This document shows positions 11,741-18,545 of a stretch of DNA of 28,107 nt, one piece after another. Made by a program: the position numbers and the translations under genes. The notes beneath the pieces are model-generated. The model worked only from the letters and a program-made list of their open reading frames with translations, was not told the origin of the DNA and ran no database searches. The stretch spans positions 1 through 28,107 of the IMG/VR virus record IMGVR_UViG_3300032173_000031; one strand, given 5' to 3'. This DNA is from a virus. Numbering within the stretch: the first letter of the stretch is position 1; each line of letters starts with the position of its first letter.

Positions 11741-12648
11741 TGAAGAGGTTCCTGGTGCTCTCTGCCGCCGTCATGGCGGTGCTTCTCTCCAGCCCGGCCT
11801 TTGCCGGCAACACTCAGGCCGACCCGGACGTGTTCCGCGCCGCCGGTCGCACGGGCGCCTTCGCTGGCCGCTCGGATGGCGTCTACCAGGAGGTCAACTC
11901 CAAGGGCGTCTACATCCTGAGCAACGGCACGGCGGCGGCGCCGCTCGGCCAAGGACTCTACGAGGATTTTAGCAAGTGGGGCGCGGGCAAGGGCCTGTCG
12001 CAACTCGCGTGGAGTACCGGCCTAACCGTGGCGGGCCTGACGACCACCGTCCCCGCAGTGCTGACGCTCGGCGATGGCATGCTCCTGATGTGGGCGTCGG
12101 TCGTCACGGAGACGCTCGCCCCTGCGATGGTGGCTACCGGCCTGGATATCTCGGCCGACCTGGTCGACAACGACGGCTTGGAGTTGTTCAGCGGCGTGCT
12201 GGGTGCCTCGGGCCGACCGTTCATCGTCGGCAAGGACCCGGCGTTCCAGTTCTGCGCGACGATCAAGCTCACCGACGTGAGCGGCTCGGACTTCATGTTC
12301 GCGGGCTTCCGCATCGTTGCCGCGATGAACGCCACGCCCACCTACACGGACTTCGCCGCCATCGGCAGCGTGTCCGGGGACATCTACCTCAAGACGAACC
12401 TCAACAGCGGCGGCATTACCAGCACCGACACCACCGACAACTGGGCAGATGCGGAGACGCACAAGCTCTGCACACTCGTCTCCGCAGCCGGCGTGGTGAC
12501 CTACAAGACCGACAACGCCGCCCCGACGACGGTCGCAGCGTTCACTCTCGACGACGGCGACGCGGTTATACCGTTCGTGCACCTGCGGCATGACGCGGAT
12601 GTCGCGGAGTCGACTATCATCACCAAGTGGGAAGTCTCCTACCAGTAA
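11740..12648 (+). CDS. Lectin-like virion protein with signal peptide
   Basis: A 302-residue protein. Residues 1-22 look like a Sec signal peptide: MKRF, a hydrophobic LVLSAAVMAVLLSS, then PAFA before GN. The rest reads as a beta-sandwich: GRSDGVYQEVNSKGVYILSN, QGLYEDFSKWGAGKGLSQLA, then DNDGLELFSGVLGASGRPF and DFMFAGFRIVAAMN. This pattern is seen in jelly-roll or concanavalin-like proteins beside phage capsid genes; I infer capsid decoration. A signal peptide is odd for a virion protein, since heads assemble in the cytoplasm. AAGGAG stands five bases before the ATG at 11740, whose A is the last base of the portal stop. A GTG at 11737 is also possible. Confidence 0.5.
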   Translation: MKRFLVLSAAVMAVLLSSPAFAGNTQADPDVFRAAGRTGAFAGRSDGVYQEVNSKGVYILSNGTAAAPLGQGLYEDFSKWGAGKGLSQLAWSTGLTVAGLTTTVPAVLTLGDGMLLMWASVVTETLAPAMVATGLDISADLVDNDGLELFSGVLGASGRPFIVGKDPAFQFCATIKLTDVSGSDFMFAGFRIVAAMNATPTYTDFAAIGSVSGDIYLKTNLNSGGITSTDTTDNWADAETHKLCTLVSAAGVVTYKTDNAAPTTVAAFTLDDGDAVIPFVHLRHDADVAESTIITKWEVSYQ

Positions 12649-12771
12649 TCGAGAGTTCGTTTGACGGTTGCTGAGATAGTATGGCAACCTATGCAGTAAG
12701 TACGGGTGCCGCCAACCCTCTCAATGGGCGATTGCGCCGCCGGCAACACGGGCGAGAAAAGGGCAACTATC

Positions 12772-13596
12772 ATGGGTATCGCAGCGGAAATGGCAGCCAA
12801 GCAAGCAGCGGAGGCACCTCCTCCGCCAGCAGCGGACAGCAGCCAAGGTGCCTCGGCGTCTCCGGCCGATAACTCGGGAGTTGGGCACCCTGACTTTGCT
12901 CCGCCGCCGAAGACCAGCCAGCAAGCTCCGGCTGAGTCGCAAGGCTCCGATCTGCACGAGCCCAAAACCGTGCCCTATGCGGTTGCGAAGGCAGAGAGGG
13001 AGAAGCGGCAGAAGATCGAGCTTGAGCACCAAAGGGCGCTCGGAGAGCTTGAGGTTTTGCGGCGGCAAGGTCCGTCGCGCATCGAACCGGAGAAACCGGC
13101 GGCATTGTCGAAGGCGGAGCTCGAGGCCCAACTCTGGCAAGACCCCGTTGGCTTCCAGGAGGCGCGCACGCGCGAGATCCTGAGAGCTGAGAGGGCGCAA
13201 GAGTGGCAAGAGAGGCTGTCCGACGATGTTGCCGAGATGCGCGACGAGCACGAGGACTACGACGAGATGGAGGGTGTGTTCGCTCAGCAAGCGAAGCTCG
13301 ACCCGACCATGAATCGTCGCCTCCTGCGCCAGACGCGGCCGGCTGAGTACGCCTATCGATGGGCCAAGCGGTTCGTCGAGAAGCAACAGACCGGCGGCGC
13401 GAAGGAAAAGGCACTCACCGCCAAGATCCAAGAACTCGAGAGCAGGCTCAAAGAGCAAGAGACGATCGACTCCGCGACTCAAGTACCACACAGCAATGCC
13501 GGCGCCACGGGCGCAGGCGTCAGTGCGGCAGAGCCACGGGCACAAACGGGAGTGGACGCAGCGCTCTATTCGAAGCATCGGCGCAAGTCCTACTAA
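12772..13596 (+). CDS. Scaffolding protein
   Basis: A 274-residue, highly charged, mostly helical protein between the portal and major capsid genes, the position of P22 gene 8. Residues 1-65 are Ala/Pro/Ser-rich and disordered. KTVPYAVAKAEREKRQKIEL then EHQRALGELEVLRRQ (about 65-100) starts the coiled coil seen in podovirus scaffolds. LEAQLWQDPVGFQEARTREI and EYAYRWAKRFVEKQQTGGAK follow, and a C-terminal coiled coil (LTAKIQELESRLKEQETID) precedes a basic end (SKHRRKSY) suited to binding the coat protein. Scaffolds guide prohead assembly and then leave. I chose ATG 12772, preceded by AAAAGGG; a GTG at 12706 would add 22 residues. Codon use here is less G/C-biased than in neighbours. Confidence 0.7.
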   Translation: MGIAAEMAAKQAAEAPPPPAADSSQGASASPADNSGVGHPDFAPPPKTSQQAPAESQGSDLHEPKTVPYAVAKAEREKRQKIELEHQRALGELEVLRRQGPSRIEPEKPAALSKAELEAQLWQDPVGFQEARTREILRAERAQEWQERLSDDVAEMRDEHEDYDEMEGVFAQQAKLDPTMNRRLLRQTRPAEYAYRWAKRFVEKQQTGGAKEKALTAKIQELESRLKEQETIDSATQVPHSNAGATGAGVSAAEPRAQTGVDAALYSKHRRKSY

Positions 13597-13636
13597 CCCC
13601 CGCCCGTGACCATCGCCGCAGAGAAGGCGGAGAGTC

Positions 13637-14719
13637 ATGGCAAACACGAGCGTAGCCGCTGCGAACAACGTTCAGCAGTGGTCCAAGGAATTCTACACCG
13701 AGTGGATGCGCGACAACGAGCTCGAGCCCTACATGGGCACGAGCGACGATGCGCCGATCCAGGTCATCAACGAGCTCAAGACCGTCCCCGGTGACCAGAT
13801 CACCGTTTCGATGGTTTCGCGGCTCACCAATGCCGGCGTCACCGGCGACTCTACGCTGTTCGGCAGCGAGGTCGCACAGGGCAACTTCGGCCACAAGATC
13901 ACGATCGACCAGCTCCGCAACGCGGTGTCGGTCGGCAAGATGGAGCAGAAGAAGACCCACATCCCTCTGCTCAATGCGGCCAAGAAGACCCTCAAAAACT
14001 GGCGCATGGACAAGGCACGCGAGGAGGTGCTTGTCGCGCTCGGCTCGCCGAACGCGGACGGCAGCACCGCCTATGCGAGCTGCTCCGAGGCGCAAAAGGA
14101 CACGTGGGTTACCGCTCAGTACACGGGTGACCGCGTCCTGTTCGGCGCCGCGGTGGGCAACTACTCGGCGGCCGACCACTCGGCCTCGTTGCTGAACGTC
14201 GACAGCACGAACGACATCCTGCAGCCGGCCATCGTGTCGCTCGCCAAGCGCGTCGCACGCCGCGTCGCGACCACCAAGCCCAACATGCGGCCCATCCGCG
14301 TGGACGGCGGCGGCGAGTGGTTCTTGCTGCTGGTTCCGAGCGTCGCGTTCCGCGACATGAAGATGCACGCGACCACCGTCGCCGCTCACCAGGGCGCTGG
14401 CGTCCGCGGCGAGAACAACCCGTTGTTCCGCGACGGTGACATCGTTTGGGATGGCGTCATCATCCACGAGGTGCCCGAGATCTCGACCATCGCCGGCGTC
14501 GGCGCAGCGGGCATCGCTGTCGCCCCCTGCTACATGCTCGGCGCGCAAGCGGTGGGCTTCGCCATCGGCGAGGAGACGCACGCCATCTTCGACGAGTACG
14601 ACTACGGCAACATCAAGGGCCGTGGCGTCTCCGAGATGCGAGGCGTGGACAAGCTGATGTTCAACGGCGTCCAGAACGGCGTGTTGACCCTCTACGTGTC
14701 CGGCGTCGCCGACACCTAG
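13637..14719 (+). CDS. Major capsid protein (N4 gp56/DUF4043-like)
   Basis: A 360-residue protein directly after the scaffold. It reads SKEFYTEWMRDNELEPYMGT, then GDQITVSMVSRLTNAGVTGD and NFGHKITIDQLRNAVSVGKM. The segment KMEQKKTHIPLLNAAKKTLK then NWRMDKAREEVLVALGS (about 98-135) is typical of the N4-gp56/DUF4043 capsid group. The C-terminal half has GDIVWDGVIIHEVPEISTIA and a closing GRGVSEMRGVDKLMFNGVQN. The family folds as HK97 and forms the shell. GGAG lies six bases before the ATG. A strong hairpin follows its stop, which may protect this message, as expected for the most abundant product. Confidence 0.8.
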   Translation: MANTSVAAANNVQQWSKEFYTEWMRDNELEPYMGTSDDAPIQVINELKTVPGDQITVSMVSRLTNAGVTGDSTLFGSEVAQGNFGHKITIDQLRNAVSVGKMEQKKTHIPLLNAAKKTLKNWRMDKAREEVLVALGSPNADGSTAYASCSEAQKDTWVTAQYTGDRVLFGAAVGNYSAADHSASLLNVDSTNDILQPAIVSLAKRVARRVATTKPNMRPIRVDGGGEWFLLLVPSVAFRDMKMHATTVAAHQGAGVRGENNPLFRDGDIVWDGVIIHEVPEISTIAGVGAAGIAVAPCYMLGAQAVGFAIGEETHAIFDEYDYGNIKGRGVSEMRGVDKLMFNGVQNGVLTLYVSGVADT

Positions 14720-14732
14720 TAGCTCGTGAGCT

Positions 14733-14767
14733 GGGCGGGCGCTGGTCGTTGTGGCTGGCGCCCGCTC
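14733..14767 (+). other. Strong RNA hairpin after the capsid gene
   Basis: GCGGGCGC (14735-14742) and GCGCCCGC (14758-14765) pair perfectly, and outer G-C and G-U pairs extend the stem. It lies 13 bases after the capsid stop. No T run follows, so it is probably an mRNA stabiliser or partial attenuator, not a full terminator. Confidence 0.5.
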
Positions 14768-14795
14768 TCTCACCCAACCGACAAGAGAGAGTGCG

Positions 14796-15224
14796 ATGAA
14801 GGTCATCTACCAAGGCATCACGAAAGAGCACCAGAAGGCGGCCATCGAGTCCGAGCTTGCAGCGGCGGTCCCGCCCGAGAAGCGCGGCGAGGAGAAGAAG
14901 TACGAGATCGACCGCGACGACCACGAGACGATCAAGGAGCGCAAGCGCGAGGCCCGCAAGGCCTGGTTCGCGCAGAAGCGCGCCGACCTCGAGAAGAGCT
15001 TGGCGGGCATGGACGCCGAGCGCGAGATCTACGGCATCGTCTTCAGGAAGGGCGAGCCCGTCGAAGTGCCGACGAGCAGCGACCTGGTCAAGGTCGACCT
15101 GGATCCGAAGACGGGCAAGCCGACCGGCCGCAAGACGAAGCTGGACGTCCTGATCGACTCCGGTGTGCTGTCGCTCGCGGCCGAGAAGAAGCCGCGCGGC
15201 GCCGGGGCGCCCGCGGAGGGCTAA
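14796..15224 (+). CDS. Hypothetical capsid-region protein
   Basis: A 142-residue, highly charged protein between the capsid and connector genes. The first part is helical (KVIYQGITKEHQKAAIESEL, then KREARKAWFAQKRADLEKSL). The second part contains REIYGIVFRKGEPVEVPTSS, suggesting a small beta domain, and ends in a Lys/Ala-rich tail (AAEKKPRGAGAPAEG). It may be a minor head protein, but I do not recognise the family. GAGAGAG lies upstream of the ATG at 14796. The next gene starts one base after its stop, with GGAGGG inside this gene's last codons. Confidence 0.5.
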   Translation: MKVIYQGITKEHQKAAIESELAAAVPPEKRGEEKKYEIDRDDHETIKERKREARKAWFAQKRADLEKSLAGMDAEREIYGIVFRKGEPVEVPTSSDLVKVDLDPKTGKPTGRKTKLDVLIDSGVLSLAAEKKPRGAGAPAEG

Positions 15225-15225
15225 C

Positions 15226-15579
15226 ATGGCGACCTGGTCAAAAGCTGAGCTGGCAGCTGCGGTGCTCGAGCGCCTTGGCGCGAAGGCGGCGGGGCAGCCG
15301 GCATCGGCAGAGGACCAGGTGAAGACCGAGGCGGCGATTGACTCGGTGCATGCCGAGTTGCGCCGCCTCAACAAGGCTCCGTTCGCGCTCGCCACGATCC
15401 CTGAGTGGGCACAGCTCGCGCTCGAGGAGTACATGGCCGGCCGCCTCTCTGGCGTGTTCGGGATCACCGGCCAGCGGCGCATCGAAGTCGAGAACGACGC
15501 GGCGCGGGGATGGCAAACGCTGTGCGCGCAGACGTCAGCGGGCCGCCCCCGGGCGCCCATTCGCGCTAGGCACTTCTGA
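15226..15579 (+). CDS. Head-tail connector, P22 gp4-like adaptor
   Basis: A 117-residue protein. It reads KAELAAAVLERLGAKAAGQP, then ASAEDQVKTEAAIDSVHAEL and LNKAPFALATIPEWAQLALE, a helical pattern common to podovirus adaptor proteins that sit under the portal. A short tail (VENDAARGWQTLCAQTSAGR) follows. P22 gp4 is about 166 residues, so this is a smaller version and lacks the longer C-terminus. GGAGGG before the ATG at 15226 supports the start. The stop overlaps the next ATG by one base (TGATG). The role, closing the filled head and making a platform for the tail hub, is inferred from pattern and gene order. Confidence 0.55.
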   Translation: MATWSKAELAAAVLERLGAKAAGQPASAEDQVKTEAAIDSVHAELRRLNKAPFALATIPEWAQLALEEYMAGRLSGVFGITGQRRIEVENDAARGWQTLCAQTSAGRPRAPIRARHF

Positions 15580-16052
15580 TGAACGAGCACGTGGTTGAGG
15601 TCCGGCCGGCAGTCGACGCCGATCTTGATGACGTCCTCGCCATGGCGCGCGACTTCTACGCGGCCGCGGGACTCGGCAAGGTGTCGCCACGCAATGACGA
15701 CTACCTGGGCGCGTTGCTCTGCACGTGCATGCTCGAGGACGGGCGCGCGCTCATCGTCGCGACGGTGGACGCCAAGCCGTCAGGGTTCATCTTGCTCACC
15801 ACGTCGCCGCACTCCCTCTGCCCAGATGCGCAGGTGGCTCACGAGCTCGCCTGGTACATCAGGCCCGATTGCCGGGGCCATGGCCTGGGCTCTCGCCTGC
15901 TGTCCGCGGCGGAGGCGTGGGCCAAGGAGCAGGGCGCCCAGGCGCTCTACATGGTGGCCCTCGGCGCCAGCGAGCCGCAGAAGGTCGGCCGCGTCTACAT
16001 CAACAAGGGCTACCGCCTACTCGAGACCATCTACGCAAGGAGCCTGCAATGA
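15579..16052 (+). CDS. GNAT-family N-acetyltransferase
   Basis: A 157-residue protein with the GNAT fold. The N-terminus VEVRPAVDADLDDVLAMARD is the usual first strand and helix. The acetyl-CoA loop is IRPDCRGHGLGSRLL (about residues 93-107), matching R/Q-x-x-G-x-G/A. AEAWAKEQGAQALYMVAL and VYINKGYRLLETIYAR complete the domain. It transfers an acetyl group to an amine, but the substrate cannot be read. It is coupled to both neighbours (TGATG at 15577-15581 and ATGA at 16049-16052) inside the virion operon, which is unusual for an enzyme. It may modify a virion protein or enter the cell to alter a host protein. Domain assignment is firm; the role is open. Confidence 0.8.
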   Translation: MNEHVVEVRPAVDADLDDVLAMARDFYAAAGLGKVSPRNDDYLGALLCTCMLEDGRALIVATVDAKPSGFILLTTSPHSLCPDAQVAHELAWYIRPDCRGHGLGSRLLSAAEAWAKEQGAQALYMVALGASEPQKVGRVYINKGYRLLETIYARSLQ

Positions 16053-17278
16053 TCGCAACGGGAACCGCCCTCGCCATCACGGGCGGGGTCATTGCGGCGA
16101 AAGCCGGGCTCGACTACTACCAGCGCCGCAAGCAGGGACAGGCTCAGGAGAAGGCGGACGCCCAAGCCCGGGCAGACACGCAAGCCGCACAACAGCAGCG
16201 CATCGAGGCCGGCAAGCAGGGCTCGGATCTCATCGAGCAAGCCGGGACGCAGGCCAGCAACCTGCTCACCCAGGCCGAGGCGAAATCACGGCAGGCATTG
16301 CAAGCCGGCGACACGCGTGCTGCTCAGCTCTGGTCGCAGAGGGCAGATGCGGCGCGAGCGAACCTCAACAAGGGCTTCTCCGGCGCCGAGTCGCGACTGA
16401 ACTCGTCCTACGACGCAGCGGCCGGCCAACTCGATGCCGGATACGCCGGCGCCGAGTCGCGACTGAGCGGTCTGTCCGGTCTCGGCCACTACGGAGAAGA
16501 CGCCGTCAAGACGCCCCTCGGCGCGAATTTCGAGCAAGACCCCGGATACAAGTTCCGTCTCGAGCAGGGTAACCAAGCGCTCTCGCGCGCCACGTCCGCA
16601 GCCGGCGGCCGCCTCAGCGGAGCGGCGCTCAAGAAGCTCACCGAGTACAACCAGGGCTTCGCGTCGAACGAGTTTGGGCAAGCGGCGCAACGCGATCTCG
16701 CCATCCGCAACATGCAGATGCACCTGGGCGACGTCGGCTACCAGGCAACCTCCGGCCTCGCCAACCTGTCCGAGCGCCGCGGGTCTGCGCAATCTGGCCT
16801 GTCCGAGCGCCGCGGGTCATCTCTGGCGAATGTCGACATGGCGCGCGGCTCGTCCCTTGCCAACATCGACAGCGCCGAAGGGTCGTACCTGTCCGGACTG
16901 GCGGCCAACGAGGGAGCACAGCTGGCCAACCTGTCCACGGGCCTCGGCAGCAACCTGGCGCAGATCGGCACCAACACGGCGGCCGCTCGAGCGAACTCGC
17001 TGAACAACGTGGCAGCCGGCAACGCGCAGCTCACCATGCAGGGCATCGTGCCATCCCGCTACGGCAGTGTTCCTTATGCCGGGGCGGGGCTGCAGGCCGG
17101 CAGCAACCTGCTTGGCGACCTCGGCAACCTCGCCATGTTCGGGGCGTCGTCAGGCGCTTTCGGTGGAGGAGGAGGGGGCTACGCCGACCCATACGGCGGA
17201 GCTGACGTTGGACGCGACCCAAGCAGGCTGAACGACATCTACGGCACCGCGTACGCCCCTGCGGGCTACTACCAGTAG
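16049..17278 (+). CDS. DNA ejection protein, P22 gp7-like
   Basis: A 409-residue protein. Residues 1-25 form a hydrophobic N-terminus (ATGTALAITGGVIAAKAGLD) that could enter a membrane. A Gln/Ala-rich coiled coil follows. The diagnostic part is FEQDPGYKFRLEQGNQALSR, then GRLSGAALKKLTEYNQGFAS and NEFGQAAQRDLAIRNM (about 155-230), a block shared by gp7-like ejection proteins. Residues 240-310 carry short repeats (LSERRGS twice, then RGSSLANVDMA and GSSLANIDSAE). The C-terminus is Gly/Tyr-rich. Such proteins are packed in the virion and leave with the DNA to build a channel across the envelope. Two further ejection-type genes follow. The start overlaps the GNAT stop (ATGA). Confidence 0.7.
   Translation: MIATGTALAITGGVIAAKAGLDYYQRRKQGQAQEKADAQARADTQAAQQQRIEAGKQGSDLIEQAGTQASNLLTQAEAKSRQALQAGDTRAAQLWSQRADAARANLNKGFSGAESRLNSSYDAAAGQLDAGYAGAESRLSGLSGLGHYGEDAVKTPLGANFEQDPGYKFRLEQGNQALSRATSAAGGRLSGAALKKLTEYNQGFASNEFGQAAQRDLAIRNMQMHLGDVGYQATSGLANLSERRGSAQSGLSERRGSSLANVDMARGSSLANIDSAEGSYLSGLAANEGAQLANLSTGLGSNLAQIGTNTAAARANSLNNVAAGNAQLTMQGIVPSRYGSVPYAGAGLQAGSNLLGDLGNLAMFGASSGAFGGGGGGYADPYGGADVGRDPSRLNDIYGTAYAPAGYYQ
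16380..16466 (+). repeat. Pair of 21-base direct repeats in the ejection gene
   Basis: The same 21 bases (starting CCGGCGCCGAG) occur at 16380-16400 and 16446-16466, coding twice for GAESRL. A second shorter pair at about 16768 and 16799 codes for LSERRGS. They reflect internal duplication in the protein and could allow length changes by slippage. Confidence 0.55.
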
Positions 17279-17288
17279 AGGCCCGCCA

Positions 17289-18545
17289 ATGTCTGATTTC
17301 GATCCGGTCAAGTTCTTCCTCCTCGGTCGCCAGGCGCGAGTGCAGGAAGAGGCGCTCAAGGGCGAGCAGATCAAGCGCTCGATGCTCGAGCAGATCCCGG
17401 GCGCGCGCGCGCAGTACTTCGAAGGCAACGGCTCAGCACTGCAGCAGCTGGCGCCCGACGAATGGTCGCAGCTCGAGACCCATCGCGTCAGCCGCGCGGC
17501 TGCGCAGGACAAGGCCGCAGCAGACACCACCGAGCGAGCCCGGCAAAAGAACCTATACGAGGCGCAAGGCATGCTCGGGGCGCTCACCGAGACACAGCGG
17601 AGCCCGCAGGCATGGCCGCGGCTGGTCGCGATTCTCGAAGGAACCGGACGCGCGGAGCGAGGCTCTCTGCCGCCGGAGCCTCCGCCGCCCGAGGCGCTCA
17701 GCCAGATGGTCAACGAGCAAAAGCGGGTGATCTCCATCCTCGCCACCCCCGAGGTCACCCCGATGATGAAAGAGGCCCTCGGCGCCCACGGCTACGGGCC
17801 CGGGATGGAGGGCTCTGGGCTGCGCGACCCGGAGGTCCAGAAGGCCATCGCCGACATGTGGGAGGCGAGCAAGCGCGGCAAGACGATGCCGCAGAACCAG
17901 GTGCAAGTCGTCAATCAGATGCCCAGCGCGGGTCTCGAAAAGGCCGTCCGGGGGAAGACCGAACAGAACATCATCGACGACTCCGTACTCCTCACGAACC
18001 TCGACAAGCTCGACGGGCAGATGAAGCCGGAGTTCCTAACCCTCGGTGGACGGGCGAAGGCCGCGCTGCTGAAGGGTGCCGACTACGCGGGCGTCAAGCT
18101 GTCGCCCGGCAACGTCGACTACATCAGCCAGCGCCGGGCCGCAGAGGAGACCGTGGGCCAGGTCTGGAACGCCTACAGGCAACAGGTCACAGGGGCCTCG
18201 GCCAGCGACTCTGAGCTCGTCCGCCTGCAGAAGACCACCCTCAACCCCGACCTGGGGCCGTCCGAGTTCGCTGCCTCGCTCAAGAACTTCCGCGACGCGG
18301 TGGCGATCCGCTTGCGCATTCACCGCAAGGTTCTCCGCGAAGGCCTCAGCCTGCGGCCCGAGGAACAGGGGCAGATGGTGGCTGACCTGGCGGCACAGGG
18401 CGAGCAAGCCAGATCACCCGCAGACCGAATCGCTCGCCTCCGCGACCTCAAGTCGCGCAACCTGACCCCCAAGCAAGCGCTCGATCAGCTCGTGCGCGAG
18501 GGCTACGTCGACGACTCAGGGGCGGACGGAGGCGACGGTGGCTGA
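17289..18545 (+). CDS. Putative second DNA ejection protein
   Basis: A 418-residue protein between the gp7-like and the large gp16-like genes, so by order the counterpart of P22 gp20. The N-terminus is helical (FDPVKFFLLGRQARVQEEAL, then KGEQIKRSMLEQIPGARAQY). A Pro-rich hinge (LPPEPPPPEALSQ, about residue 125) separates it from a helical C-terminal half with GNVDYISQRRAAEETVGQVW, then NAYRQQVTGASASDSELVRL and LGPSEFAASLKNFRDAVAIR. The last part is a common closing domain of phage internal virion proteins. No membrane segment is seen. AGAGG lies 7 bases before the ATG. Its end overlaps the next start by eight bases. Family assignment is by context and pattern. Confidence 0.55.
   Translation: MSDFDPVKFFLLGRQARVQEEALKGEQIKRSMLEQIPGARAQYFEGNGSALQQLAPDEWSQLETHRVSRAAAQDKAAADTTERARQKNLYEAQGMLGALTETQRSPQAWPRLVAILEGTGRAERGSLPPEPPPPEALSQMVNEQKRVISILATPEVTPMMKEALGAHGYGPGMEGSGLRDPEVQKAIADMWEASKRGKTMPQNQVQVVNQMPSAGLEKAVRGKTEQNIIDDSVLLTNLDKLDGQMKPEFLTLGGRAKAALLKGADYAGVKLSPGNVDYISQRRAAEETVGQVWNAYRQQVTGASASDSELVRLQKTTLNPDLGPSEFAASLKNFRDAVAIRLRIHRKVLREGLSLRPEEQGQMVADLAAQGEQARSPADRIARLRDLKSRNLTPKQALDQLVREGYVDDSGADGGDGG

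Noticed and set aside
12680-12697. Sigma54 promoter (GG-N10-GC)
   Set aside because: The spacing between GG and GC is 8, not 10, and the same is not kept in the second copy of the motif.
12681-12872. Open frame starting MATYAVSTGAANPLNG before and inside the scaffold gene
   Set aside because: No ribosome site; after about 15 residues it becomes Ser/Gly/Arg-rich and runs out of frame with the scaffold.
13520-14806. Long minus-strand open frame (428 codons) opposite the capsid gene
   Set aside because: It mirrors a recognisable capsid gene; its translation is His/Arg/Asp/Val-rich without domains. In GC-rich DNA antisense frames stay open by codon bias.
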